From contig CALLLW010000010.1 of assembly GCA_938007995.1 (NCBI GenBank), positions 1 to 64,000 of the forward strand: 64,000 nt of DNA, given 5' to 3'. Positions 1-8,320 of this stretch are shown one piece after another. The translations under genes were made by a program, and so were the position numbers. Numbering within the stretch: the stretch's first letter is position 1; the number at the start of each line of letters is the position of its first letter. This DNA comes from an uncultured Granulosicoccaceae bacterium. Lineage in GTDB: Bacteria > Pseudomonadota > Gammaproteobacteria > Granulosicoccales > Granulosicoccaceae. The notes beneath the pieces were generated by a model. It worked only from the letters and a program-made list of their open reading frames with translations, was not told the DNA's origin and made no database searches.

Positions 1-61
1 CAAGCTGCTCTTCGGCGCTCGCAAGTTCTTCTCGAATCGATGTGGTGTTGACGCTGGGCAC
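1..61 (-). CDS. possible 5' end of an unidentified minus-strand gene (partial)
   Basis: On the minus strand a GTG at 61-59 opens a frame that runs off the left edge of the window and reads MPSVNTTSIREELASAEEQL. The composition looks protein-like (acidic, helix-forming) but only about 20 residues are visible, no good Shine-Dalgarno sequence precedes the GTG, and no family can be assigned. It may be the start of a gene that lies next to, or interrupts, the truncated transporter on the plus strand. Confidence 0.2.
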   Translation of the reverse strand, partial: MPSVNTTSIREELASAEEQL

Positions 62-114
62 AACTCATGTTGCAGTACAACTGTTACTGATAAAAGCTTG
101 TTTACTCAATTGAC

Positions 115-522
115 ATGTGGCAAAGGGGTGAGCAGTTACCAAAAAAGCTCACTGAAACCGATAGCAACACGGTTATTGTCGCGGTGCTGTCACTGGTCTG
201 TACGCTGGTATTGATGATTCCCGCGGCCCATAGCTGGCAGTCTGTATCTTTACGTGAGTATGGTTTGCTGTTCGGTACGGCAGGCTTTGCAACACTTGGA
301 CACTTTTGCCTGACTCATGCGTTTCGCTGTGCACCTATCGCTGCTGTACAACCGGTGACGTACCTGCAGTTGGTATGGGCGACTTTGCTGGGTATTCTGT
401 TATTTGGCGATGCGCTTGATTTTTATGTGATTGGCGGTGGTGCGATGCTGGTGATATCAACCACCTACATTGCTCACCGTGAATCAGTACTGTCAAAACA
501 GCAGGCAGCCGGCAAAAGTTAA
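115..522 (+). CDS. truncated EamA/DMT-family transporter (C-terminal half only)
   Basis: The 135 residues match the second EamA repeat of a drug/metabolite transporter. They begin with the KLTETDSNTVI linker that normally joins the two EamA domains, followed by about four or five hydrophobic segments and the late PVTYLQLVWATLLGILLFGD stretch typical of the second domain. Complete members have two such domains and roughly 290-300 residues. Two consecutive in-frame stops (88-93) lie just upstream of the ATG, and the sequence before them does not encode the first domain in any frame. I therefore read this as the 3' remnant of a broken gene, although a functional single-domain protein cannot be excluded. 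Confidence 0.6.
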   Translation: MWQRGEQLPKKLTETDSNTVIVAVLSLVCTLVLMIPAAHSWQSVSLREYGLLFGTAGFATLGHFCLTHAFRCAPIAAVQPVTYLQLVWATLLGILLFGDALDFYVIGGGAMLVISTTYIAHRESVLSKQQAAGKS

Positions 523-568
523 TTTTTGCAGCGGCTGCTATGTTGTGCTGTTGGCTGAACGGCCCCTG

Positions 569-1498
569 CTACAGTGCAGGGTCGCTTTGTTGAGCTTGCA
601 GGGAGCAGGTGTTTAGATCAACCTGACCCTGCGTATAGATTAATGCCTCAACATAAACAGTTGACGGCGGTGCGGTCAAAGCTACTGTTGGCGATTCATC
701 CTCTTCAGTGCTGAATGCTGCTTCTGTCAACTCAATGCCCTGAAAGTTTTCATCGAGGTATCCCAGCGCCACCGCTGCGTGTTCATTGCCTGTCTTGATG
801 CCGTTACAAGTCAGCTCCAGTGCCAGACCTTCAGAGGCGGTGAATTGCTGACTGATACAACTGTTGTTGATTGAGACTGTATTGTTTTCTGCGGTGACTG
901 TACCGTGGCTACATGCCTGCCAGCCATTTAAGCCTTCTTCAAAGTAGCTGTTAATCAATGCTTCGGAGGATTGTCCCTGCGCCAGATTAGTCAGCTCGCA
1001 GTTATCTATTTCAGCACCATCCTGAGCGTAAATCAGTACTTCTGCGTATGCAGTATTCTGCGGTGCGCGCAAAGTTGCATTCACATTGGTGAAGTTCGTG
1101 TCGGGAATCTCTGCCTCAACGGTTTTCAGTGGCTGGTAGTCTTCATCAAGATAACCGAATGTCATGCTGGCCCAGTTAGTGGTGGTTTTACTGGCACTGC
1201 AATTGACAAGCATGTTGTCATTCACCTGTGCAGGCACCATCTGGTACAAGCATCCACCGGCGTCAAGTACTGCAGAGCTTTCTGTTCGAGTCTCGTTACT
1301 TTTCAGGCTCACCAGTTGCGGGTCACTGCAAGCACGCCAATTGCCAAAGCCACGTTCAAAACCACCGCGATCCAGCAGATTGCTTGACAGGGCTGCACCA
1401 ATTTCGAGTGGACCACCTGTGATCTGCAATGCATCACAGGCACTCAGACCCGCGCTGATTGCCACCAACAAAGTGACATTTTTTACTGTTAGTGTCAT
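569..1498 (-). CDS. lipoprotein with two duplicated beta-rich domains, function unknown
   Basis: Start ATG is preceded by GGAG about 6 nt upstream. The N-terminus is a lipoprotein signal peptide with lipobox LSAC, Cys21 being the predicted lipidated residue. The mature protein consists of two related copies of about 120 residues: the first (about 40-172) begins NLLDRGGFERGFGNWRACS and the second (about 181-302) begins INSYFEEGLNGWQACS. Both continue with matching elements such as FGYLDEDYQPL / LGYLDENFQGI and AYAEVLIYAQDG / VYVEALIYTQGQ. The pattern (N-F-x-x-G-x-x-x-W start, several Cys per copy) resembles secreted jelly-roll carbohydrate-binding-type modules, but no ligand can be named. A membrane-anchored periplasmic or surface protein is likely. 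Confidence 0.75.
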   Translation of the reverse strand: MTLTVKNVTLLVAISAGLSACDALQITGGPLEIGAALSSNLLDRGGFERGFGNWRACSDPQLVSLKSNETRTESSAVLDAGGCLYQMVPAQVNDNMLVNCSASKTTTNWASMTFGYLDEDYQPLKTVEAEIPDTNFTNVNATLRAPQNTAYAEVLIYAQDGAEIDNCELTNLAQGQSSEALINSYFEEGLNGWQACSHGTVTAENNTVSINNSCISQQFTASEGLALELTCNGIKTGNEHAAVALGYLDENFQGIELTEAAFSTEEDESPTVALTAPPSTVYVEALIYTQGQVDLNTCSLQAQQSDPAL

Positions 1499-1637
1499 TA
1501 GTTCTCCACCCTGAATTAAGCCCTGTAAAACAGCAGACTTTCAAGTGGATATCGGAACAGCGGCTAATACCTTGAATGTGATGGAGTTGTTGGTTTGCAA
1601 GCAGGTCAAAGGCGAAGTTCTCTGCAAAAATACTATT

Positions 1638-1676
1638 CAGCCAGAAGTCAGCCAGAAGTCAGCCAGAAGTCAACCA
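1638..1676. repeat. 11-bp tandem repeat, about 3.5 copies
   Basis: Three perfect copies of CAGCCAGAAGT (1638-1648, 1649-1659, 1660-1670) are followed by a partial copy CAACCAG. It lies outside any supported gene. Confidence 0.85.
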
Positions 1677-2074
1677 GTGCAGAGAATTCTGAAAATTTTA
1701 TATAGGCATGGCCGACAGCATTGTGTGAACAGTGCTGTGTTAAGTAAGGGGGCAGGTAGCACGGTTACACTGTATCGCGTCAACCGCGCTCCAGTGTCAA
1801 GTTTAAGTGCGAATGGGTGTGATATATTCCGGCTCTTGCGATAGGCCACAAGCATTTGTTGATCTGCCAGTGTCAGGCACAAATCAGGTGTTGGGCGCAA
1901 ATTACTCGATTTTTACAATGACATTGGTGTGCGCCGGGTAACACGTAACATCATGTCTGGTGATATGTGGTTTTGAAGCGGGTCAAGTGGCCCGCAAAGA
2001 ACTCGTTTTCAGAGCAGGTGTCCGTGTCAGACAGTGGTAGTCATAAAATCTGAATTTATTCAGAAATGCGAGAA

Positions 2075-2097
2075 ACTGCAGTTAAAATAGCTGCAGT
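2075..2097. repeat. inverted repeat upstream of the hydrolase gene
   Basis: Arms ACTGCAG (2075-2081) and CTGCAGT (2091-2097) are separated by 9 bp, about 80-100 bp upstream of the hydrolase start. It could be an operator or a leader hairpin; nothing else in the sequence decides between these. Confidence 0.4.
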
Positions 2098-2179
2098 ACT
2101 AAAGGTTAGTGTTTAACGGGTTTTGCAAAACCGGACTTAAGCGCCAGGTTTTCAAGATAGAAAGGTTATAACGACATCG

Positions 2180-4039
2180 GTGTGTCTTCGAGGTAGTGGT
2201 TTGAAAGAAATTTTATTGTGTATGTTGATTACTTCTACGCTCGTATCCTGCGGCGGTGGATCCAATCTATCGAGCGAAACTGCTGGCACTGGTGAGACAA
2301 TCACCGGTGCCGCAGCTGGTGACGGATCACAGTTGACAATAATCAACCGAAGCGGCCAGACGTTTATCACATGGCCTGAGACATCCCCGACTGATGGCTA
2401 CCATGTGTATCGCCATACCAGCCCGATCACACCTGACAATCTGCAACTTGCCAGCAGACTGACAGGGCGTTGGGGTCCGCTGGATGAAAACACTTCTGTC
2501 GATCGGTTTGGCAGCGAAGCGTCACCTGATCATTTCGTGATAGAAGATCTTGCGTTACCGCTTAGCGATGATGTTGGTCTTTTTGTGCATACAACTCAGA
2601 GTGATCAGCAAGGTGCCGCTTACTATGCAATTACCCGGGTACGGTCCGGCGTAGAGGATCTTGATGTGGTACCCGGTGAGTTAGCAACCATTTACCCTGT
2701 AGAAGAAAGGGTTGATACACCGGCGCCCGTATTGGCAGATTCTCTCAATGATGGCAAGGGTCGCCTGTATACGCACTACATGGATTACTCACGATGGAAT
2801 CCGACCTTAAACGGCTATGCATTCAGTTATTCGGTTGCACTGCCTTTTAACTACGATGGCTCACGTGAGTACTCACTACGACTTTATCTGCATGCTTTTG
2901 GCGAGCCGCAAAAATACCTGCCGGAAACAGAGTTTCAATGGCCGGTAATACAGGTGTTTCCGCATGAGCCCGGTTTTAGAGAGAACACCTGGCATAGTTG
3001 GTGGTATGGGCATTCTGCAGAGCATAACTACAATATCGACGGCGATATACCGCGATCCGGGGTAATAGAGAACTTTACCGAACAACGCGTTCTAGCTGCG
3101 ATCAACTATCTGGTGAATGAAAGTGACTTAAACATTGATGCCGATCGGGTGCATGCTTTCGGTCACTCAATGGGTGCATCCGGAGTGGTCTCCATGGGTT
3201 TGAGATATCCGAATGTATTTGCAGGGGTATACGCCAGTCAGCCAATGATGAATTATGGTGCAAGCCCTTTGTTTCAGGAAAACTACTCCAGAGTGTGGGG
3301 TGAGAGAGCAAGCAATCTTCCAATAGTGAACGAGGGCGAGTTTGCCGACGGAATCACTGAGTACGGCGAAGGTGGAAGCAACCCGAACGGAGTGTACGAC
3401 TGGATGAATCATTTTCAACAGATAGAGCAGCGCAAAGGCGACAGATTTGCCTATCTGATGGTTGATCACGGTAAAGCAGACGGCACAATTGACTGGGCCA
3501 CTCAGGCAGAGCCTGTGGCACGCAGCTTTAACAGTGGAAAAGTCGGGTTTTCCAGAATTGCAATTGAAGGTGCCGGACATAGCTGGATGAGCTTCGGTTC
3601 AGTGGTTGGCAATGTATTCGGGATTTTGCGCGATGATGAATTCGGCTGGCGGTATCCTCGAACTTTAAGTTTTCCGGCAATTGGTAATGCATCTGCCTCT
3701 GGAAGCTTACAGCCCACGTTAAGCGGTGACGATCGGTACAATACAAATATTGAATGGGCAACACCAATCAACAATTTTGATGAATCTATTGTAGAAACAG
3801 CTGATAGCTATGCAATCACTCTGCGATCTCTAACAATAGATCAGACCGCTGATATTACACCTCGTAACACTAACCTGTTCAGGCCATCGTCCGGTGCTGG
3901 CTGCAGTTGGAATGCAAGATCTATTACCACTGATTCAACAATCAGCTCCGGAAATATGAGCGTGGATTTCGATGGGCTGGTAACCGCGACCGGTGTTCCT
4001 GTTACTGCGAGCGGTAGTCGATTGACAATCAGTTGTTAA
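2180..4039 (+). CDS. secreted lipoprotein alpha/beta hydrolase (esterase/depolymerase-like)
   Basis: The protein has a lipoprotein signal (hydrophobic stretch ending LVSC followed by GGGS), a fibronectin-III-like segment (roughly 50-165, with WPETSPTDGYHVYR), and a large alpha/beta hydrolase domain. The nucleophile elbow GHSMG is at about residues 328-332 (Ser330); later DHGKADG and GAGHSW segments supply plausible catalytic Asp and His. The C-terminal 120 residues form a separate beta-rich module ending in Cys. The family includes feruloyl/polyhydroxyalkanoate-type esterases and phospholipase-like hydrolases; the substrate is not identifiable. Translation may start at GTG 2180 or, more likely by signal-peptide geometry, at TTG 2201, which has GAGG 8 nt upstream. 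Confidence 0.75.
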   Translation: MCLRGSGLKEILLCMLITSTLVSCGGGSNLSSETAGTGETITGAAAGDGSQLTIINRSGQTFITWPETSPTDGYHVYRHTSPITPDNLQLASRLTGRWGPLDENTSVDRFGSEASPDHFVIEDLALPLSDDVGLFVHTTQSDQQGAAYYAITRVRSGVEDLDVVPGELATIYPVEERVDTPAPVLADSLNDGKGRLYTHYMDYSRWNPTLNGYAFSYSVALPFNYDGSREYSLRLYLHAFGEPQKYLPETEFQWPVIQVFPHEPGFRENTWHSWWYGHSAEHNYNIDGDIPRSGVIENFTEQRVLAAINYLVNESDLNIDADRVHAFGHSMGASGVVSMGLRYPNVFAGVYASQPMMNYGASPLFQENYSRVWGERASNLPIVNEGEFADGITEYGEGGSNPNGVYDWMNHFQQIEQRKGDRFAYLMVDHGKADGTIDWATQAEPVARSFNSGKVGFSRIAIEGAGHSWMSFGSVVGNVFGILRDDEFGWRYPRTLSFPAIGNASASGSLQPTLSGDDRYNTNIEWATPINNFDESIVETADSYAITLRSLTIDQTADITPRNTNLFRPSSGAGCSWNARSITTDSTISSGNMSVDFDGLVTATGVPVTASGSRLTISC

Positions 4040-4044
4040 CGGAG

Positions 4045-4060
4045 TGACCCAGCCGGGTCA
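4045..4060. terminator. small hairpin between convergent genes
   Basis: TGACCC (4045-4050) and GGGTCA (4055-4060) form a perfect 6-bp stem with a 4-nt loop just after the hydrolase stop codon and before the 3' end of imuB. There is no T-run, so its role as a terminator is uncertain. Confidence 0.3.
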
Positions 4061-4099
4061 GGGTGCTGGCTATTGTGGTGATCAAATCAAGTCGGGCTG

Positions 4100-5635
4100 T
4101 TATGCAAATACTCCGTGTATATAGAGCTCATTGGATTCGCCTCTGATTTTAAATACCCAATAGCGGGTGCCCTGGCTGTCATCGGCGATAAAATAATCTC
4201 TGCGTATGTCTGTGTCGTCCCACCAGCCAGTTTCAATTCTTTCGATACTGCTGATTCGTTGTAAACGGCAATTGCACAGCTTTGGTTTATCCAGTATCCA
4301 TAACGGTCTTTGTGGCCAGTCAGGGCTGTAATCCTGCGGGCAATCAGGGAATGATTTTTTCCAGGCTTTTTCAGGCCTGTGATCTTCGACGGTCAGCAGA
4401 GTATGTAAAGCATCCTGACCAAGCCGTCCGCAGAGTTTATCGATCACTTCACTGAGGCTTTTTTGTTGTCGCTGGCTTTTGTGAAAAAAATCAGCGCCAT
4501 CGCGTTCAATGCTGCTGAAGGTGTCTGCCAGCATATGTAAACCACAAACCGGAGCAGGTAATTCGGTTTGTGATAATCGTTCCGAGAGCACCTGGTGTAG
4601 ATGCTGCACCTGACTGGTTGCCTGTAGAAATCGTATTGTTATACACGTATGTTGCAGCTGTTCATGGCGCAGTGTGAATGTATAGCTGTTAACACCACAG
4701 TCGCGTGTTATAAGAAACGCGCTGAGCTCATTACACATGCGTTGGGTTGCAAACTGCAAGGCGTTGGTATCATCAACTTCTACTGGCAAATCCAGTGCAC
4801 GCTCAAAAAACTCACTGCTGCGGATCGGTTTAACCGGGTAGGGGTGTCTGCCGAGAAGGCAGTCAAGATACCGGTTAAAGCCCGGTCCAAAACGTCGCGT
4901 GAGTGAAGCCGGAGAAATATTCAGCAAAGCACCAATTTTATGCATACCGGATTGCTTCAGCCCGGCTTTAATCTTTGCATCAACATCAAGCAGTGTAACG
5001 GGTAGATCTTTAAGCTGCTCTGCCAGCTTTTCCTGCTGTGTAACGGCAGTCCGACAGGCAGCGCATGCCAGAAGGTTTGCGGCGAGAGGGTTTGGGGCAA
5101 CACCGGTCTGTGCGTTGAACCCAAGCTTTAACAGCTCACTGTAGATCAGCTTAATCAGGATCTGATAGCTTTCAAATAACCGTTTACTGCCGGCTATTTC
5201 TATCAGCAGATGATTTGGCGGGTGTAAACTGACAACTGAAGAAAACTGTGTTGCCCATTCACCCAACTGCTGAAGCAGTTGTTGTTGCTTCTCGTCACTG
5301 TATTCAACTGCAGTGAGCGCCGGGCACAGTGCGTAGGCACTGTTGAGCGTCATACTGCGATTAATGCCAAAAGCCGTCGCACCGGTGGTGCAGCTGTTGA
5401 TCAGCTGCCGGTTACTCACTCGTTCGATGATAGCAATCGGAGCAGACTGCTCCGGGTTGACCGACTCAAGTTGCAGGTTTGGCAGATAGAGGCTGGCCCA
5501 TAGCTGTTTTCTTCGAGGTTGCTTTTCGCTAGTTGGTTTTTCCTCGGGCTGTTTTTCCCTGGTTTGTTTTTCCCTGGTTTGTTTTTCTCCGGTTTGTGTT
5601 TCTCCGGGTTGCTTTTTGTTAGGCGACTGATTCAT
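4100..5635 (-). CDS. imuB: ImuB, inactive Y-family DNA polymerase-like protein for SOS mutagenesis
   Basis: In families carrying lexA-imuA-imuB, ImuB links the beta clamp and the error-prone polymerase DnaE2 (ImuC) for translesion synthesis. The Y-family palm is recognisable (NRSMTLNSAYALCPAL, then LLIEIAGSKRLFE where active polymerases carry the catalytic Asp-Glu pair; those acids are absent here, as in other ImuB). The C-terminus YWVFKIRGES...LYIHGVFA is the usual ImuB ending. The conserved part begins at about residue 45 (LWASLYLPNLQL). The first 45 residues are an unusual extension of charged five-residue repeats (EKQTR, EKQPE, EKPTS, EKQPR), encoded by a 15-bp tandem repeat. No dnaE2 is in the window. 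It is last in the operon, separated from imuA by a PIN-like gene. Confidence 0.88.
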   Translation of the reverse strand: MNQSPNKKQPGETQTGEKQTREKQTREKQPEEKPTSEKQPRRKQLWASLYLPNLQLESVNPEQSAPIAIIERVSNRQLINSCTTGATAFGINRSMTLNSAYALCPALTAVEYSDEKQQQLLQQLGEWATQFSSVVSLHPPNHLLIEIAGSKRLFESYQILIKLIYSELLKLGFNAQTGVAPNPLAANLLACAACRTAVTQQEKLAEQLKDLPVTLLDVDAKIKAGLKQSGMHKIGALLNISPASLTRRFGPGFNRYLDCLLGRHPYPVKPIRSSEFFERALDLPVEVDDTNALQFATQRMCNELSAFLITRDCGVNSYTFTLRHEQLQHTCITIRFLQATSQVQHLHQVLSERLSQTELPAPVCGLHMLADTFSSIERDGADFFHKSQRQQKSLSEVIDKLCGRLGQDALHTLLTVEDHRPEKAWKKSFPDCPQDYSPDWPQRPLWILDKPKLCNCRLQRISSIERIETGWWDDTDIRRDYFIADDSQGTRYWVFKIRGESNELYIHGVFA

Positions 5636-5725
5636 TGAGTTGTTTCAAGGAGGTATTTTACAGGGCATAAGTTGCATAGAAATTGTCCATGGCAAATGCT
5701 TCACGGTGATTGATTCGGATTAAAT

Positions 5726-6256
5726 TCACAGTGCGAATGTCATACGGGTTTTCCTGAAAAGCCGCTGGCAAAACTCACTGACGCTAAGCGATGTTGTGGG
5801 TTTTTCTTTTAACAGCCTTTGATGTAACAGCAATTCAATCTGTTGTAGGTTCTGTGTTGACGGATTGATGATTTTGTATTCCGCATTTCCGGCAGCTTGC
5901 TGTTCACAAGAGGTCACCAGTATCGGCTTCGACAAGCGCCCGAGGAATTGATACATGCCATCCAGGGTTTCCTTAACAGACGCATCTTTACCCACTATTT
6001 TGAATTTTCTATTTTTGTAGTGAGTGTTAAACAGGGTCAGAATATTATCGGCAGTGCTGCTTTTAATAATATTTTCCTCAGCCAGCTTTTGCAGGCGTTG
6101 TTCAAACTCGCTGACAACCCGGTTATTGATGATGTAGCGGGTGTCATCGTGGGATTTGTTATCTGATGAGAGCAACCACCGCATTACCGGTGTGCCCTGA
6201 TCCGATATAAAAAAGCTCAACAGCGCGCTGGTATCTAAAAACAGGATTTTTATCAT
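5726..6256 (-). CDS. PIN-domain-like protein between imuA and imuB
   Basis: The N-terminus MIKILFLDTSALLSFF is the first strand and catalytic Asp of a PIN nuclease domain (Asp8). A second acidic position is likely in RVVSEFEQRL. The strand that usually carries the third acidic residue reads ILVTSCEQQ, with Ser/Cys where Asp is usual, so activity is doubtful. Length (176 aa) suits a PIN domain with a C-terminal helical extension. There is no adjacent antitoxin gene. It lies 51 bp downstream of imuA and 90 bp upstream of imuB, same strand, so it should be induced with the SOS operon. The family call rests on short motifs only. Confidence 0.6.
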   Translation of the reverse strand: MIKILFLDTSALLSFFISDQGTPVMRWLLSSDNKSHDDTRYIINNRVVSEFEQRLQKLAEENIIKSSTADNILTLFNTHYKNRKFKIVGKDASVKETLDGMYQFLGRLSKPILVTSCEQQAAGNAEYKIINPSTQNLQQIELLLHQRLLKEKPTTSLSVSEFCQRLFRKTRMTFAL

Positions 6257-6307
6257 TTTTATGTCCTTTGTTGTTTATCAGGCTTTATTATTTTTTTGAG
6301 TCAGGAA

Positions 6308-7060
6308 CTAATGGATGTTGTGGTTATTGCCCTCACTGTGTGGGTGGTCCTGAATTGGGTTGTCTTTCGGGTTGTCTTTCAGTTTGTCTCTGGCAGCGGC
6401 GGCTGCATTACGCTTTATTGGTGCAATATTGCCGACGTTATTCGGTGCAACATTGTTCCGTTTCAGTTGTAAGGTGCTGAGTCTGCCGCCACGGTTTTTT
6501 ATGATGTCGGCTTTTAAGTGCTGATTACTGTGCTGTAAAACGATTCTCAATCCTGCCGGTGATGAAGTGCGCGCCGCTCTGTGTGACCGGTAGCATACTG
6601 CCCATGATCTGCCTTGTTCTGCGGCAAGCTGTAGCCGGCGCTGACGCCGTTCGTCCGAGCTTTTATCAGCCCATAACACTACCGATGAAAATACAGCGCT
6701 GCGTAGCAGTTGCTCTGTTGTCCAATAGGCATCTTTAGCGTCATTGCAGTCGATCACTAACAATCTTTCCAGCGCAATACCTGCGTTGACGAGTGCCGGG
6801 GCATAAGGGGTGTAGGGTGGTGCCACGAGAGCAATCCACTGCTGTTGTTGTGTCAGTGCAGCCAGGGCTGGGAGCAACAGGGTGAATTCACCAACTCCCT
6901 CGTGGGCAACCATTAACTCGGTCAGAGCGCCAACCGGCCAGCCACCTGAGGGGAGTGCTGCGTCTAGTTCAGGGTGGCCGGTTGAGAATGTTTCTCTTTT
7001 TTCATGTTGTTGCCGACCTTTCCACAGGGCCGGGTGCTTTAACAACGCTTCGACAGTCAT
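6308..7060 (-). CDS. imuA: ImuA, RecA/SulA-like translesion synthesis accessory protein
   Basis: The protein starts MTVEALLKHPALWKGRQ and continues with FSTGHPELDAALPSGGWPVG, the characteristic ImuA/SulA-like N-terminus, followed by a degenerate RecA-like core (about 40-190) with no intact Walker A. ImuA binds ImuB and RecA in the ImuA-ImuB-DnaE2 mutasome. The C-terminal 60 residues are low-complexity and rich in Asn, Lys and Asp (KDNPKDNPIQDHP), partly encoded by a 12-bp direct repeat. It follows lexA by about 200 bp on the same strand with no separate LexA box seen, so it is probably transcribed with lexA. Confidence 0.85.
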   Translation of the reverse strand: MTVEALLKHPALWKGRQQHEKRETFSTGHPELDAALPSGGWPVGALTELMVAHEGVGEFTLLLPALAALTQQQQWIALVAPPYTPYAPALVNAGIALERLLVIDCNDAKDAYWTTEQLLRSAVFSSVVLWADKSSDERRQRRLQLAAEQGRSWAVCYRSHRAARTSSPAGLRIVLQHSNQHLKADIIKNRGGRLSTLQLKRNNVAPNNVGNIAPIKRNAAAAARDKLKDNPKDNPIQDHPHSEGNNHNIH

Positions 7061-7080
7061 GTTTCATTGAAAAACCTTTG

Positions 7081-7100
7081 TGGCAGCGGTTGTGCTGCCA
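7081..7100 (-). terminator. hairpin between lexA and imuA, possible attenuator
   Basis: TGGCAGC and GCTGCCA form a perfect 7-bp stem around a 6-nt loop 20 bp upstream of imuA. Read on the minus strand it is followed after about 7 nt by five T residues, so it may partially terminate transcription coming from lexA. Its function is inferred only from structure and position. Confidence 0.35.
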
Positions 7101-7264
7101 GCGCCGTAGTGATGACGGGTTTTTGCCTTGGTTTATTTCACTACTTCTTTGTAAAGTGATATTGATAAATTTATTTTCAGCTTTGCTTTTACGGTTTTGC
7201 TATTTGAGTTACTGGTTTTATCTACTTACTGCCCGGTTCTTTTTTATTGTTAGTTTTTTTACTA

Positions 7265-7921
7265 TCAATTCTTTATATTTGAGATGTTGTGCCGAAGCAC
7301 GCCAACATAAATACCTTCAATCGAGAACTCCTGTTCTTTAAGATCTACTTCTATGGGATCAAAGTCATCGTTTTCAGGGAACAGGGTGACTTTATTGCGC
7401 ACGCGATGGAAACGTTTAACCGTGACTTCATCTTCTACCCGGGCAACAACAATCTGCTTGTTACGAGCTTCCTTTGCGTGGTGTACAACGAGAAGATCAC
7501 CATCCAGTATACCGACGTTGCACATACTCATGCCTTTAACTCTTAGCAGATAGTCTGCTTTGGGTGTGAACAGCGACGGGTCAATCAGATGGTGATCCTC
7601 TACGTTCGATACAGCGAGAATCGGTTCACCGGCAGCAACGCTGCCAATAACAGGGAGCGGAATAGCCTCACCGGCATCGGTAATGACGCGACAGGCTTCA
7701 ACATGCTCGGCCGCGGCGGGCAATATGACAATACCGCGTGACGCGCCGGGCAGGATTTCTATCATGCCTTTGCGCTCAAGCGCCCGCAGGTGGGACTCCG
7801 CCGCATTGGCTGACTTGAAACCCAGCATATAGGCGATCTCGGCCCGGGTGGGGGGCATGCCGTCTTCGCGAATACCCTGGCAAATCAGCCCGAGTATTTC
7901 CTGTTGTCTGTCAGTAAGCAT
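7265..7921 (-). CDS. lexA: LexA SOS-response repressor
   Basis: A 218-residue LexA with an N-terminal winged helix-turn-helix ([13 protein letters not shown]...[23 protein letters not shown]) and a C-terminal S24 self-cleavage domain. The Ala97-Gly98 cleavage site lies in [10 protein letters not shown], the catalytic Ser132 in GMSM, and Lys169 in VTVKRF. Length and spacing are normal for a functional repressor. It heads the operon with imuA, the PIN-like gene and imuB, as in LexA2-type mutagenesis cassettes, and is autoregulated through the LexA box just upstream. Since the second lexA of many genomes sits in such cassettes, this may not be the only lexA of the organism. Confidence 0.95.
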   Translation of the reverse strand: MLTDRQQEILGLICQGIREDGMPPTRAEIAYMLGFKSANAAESHLRALERKGMIEILPGASRGIVILPAAAEHVEACRVITDAGEAIPLPVIGSVAAGEPILAVSNVEDHHLIDPSLFTPKADYLLRVKGMSMCNVGILDGDLLVVHHAKEARNKQIVVARVEDEVTVKRFHRVRNKVTLFPENDDFDPIEVDLKEQEFSIEGIYVGVLRHNISNIKN

Positions 7922-7947
7922 AGGTTTTATGGTGAGTCTTTATCCAG

Positions 7948-7967
7948 TACTGTACTTATATACAATA
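7948..7967 (-). promoter_or_regulatory. LexA box of the lexA-imuA-imuB operon
   Basis: The 20-bp site TACTGTACTTATATACAATA fits the gammaproteobacterial consensus taCTGT-N8-ACAGta with one deviation in the core (ACAA instead of ACAG). It lies 26 bp upstream of the lexA start codon, the expected place for autorepression. Confidence 0.8.
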
Positions 7968-8320
7968 AACTCTGAACAAACAAGTTTAATTTGCTGGTCC
8001 ATCCGTACCCGAGTGAGTGACCACGCTTCTGACTCAATATCAGGGTCGGATGCATTAGTAGTGCAGTTCCGGATCTGTGCCGGGGGAACGCTGAGCGGGT
8101 GGTATCACTGGCTCGTAAGTCGTTTCTCTACGGTGTCTCGATAAGACGTTCATATTCACCTGTTGTACACATGTTTCAGGCGCTAAGTCTCTCAAATATC
8201 ACACGAATGTTACAAATTTGTGAGTTCAAAAACATACTTGAACCGGAACGAACTGCCGGCAGCCTGTTCTTACTACCGAGGCCATCGCGGCTGTACAACA
8301 ATAAATATTTGGAGAACAGT
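7968..8320. other. intergenic region of about 350 bp between lexA and the BON gene
   Basis: No gene was found. A 10-bp palindrome ACAAATTTGT lies at 8212-8221, about 100 bp upstream of the BON-domain gene, and may belong to its promoter region. Confidence 0.4.

Larger units (their letters stand above)
1499..2179. other. gene-poor intergenic region of about 680 bp
   Basis: No convincing gene was found between the divergently oriented lipoprotein and the downstream hydrolase. The open frames present lack ribosome-binding sites and recognisable protein character. It contains a short tandem repeat (1638-1676) and an inverted repeat (2075-2097), and presumably the promoters of both flanking genes. 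Confidence 0.5.

Noticed and set aside
1545-1900. Possible genes in the 1.5-2.1 kb gap on both strands
   Set aside because: The frames have no ribosome-binding site, odd composition, and overlap each other and a tandem repeat.
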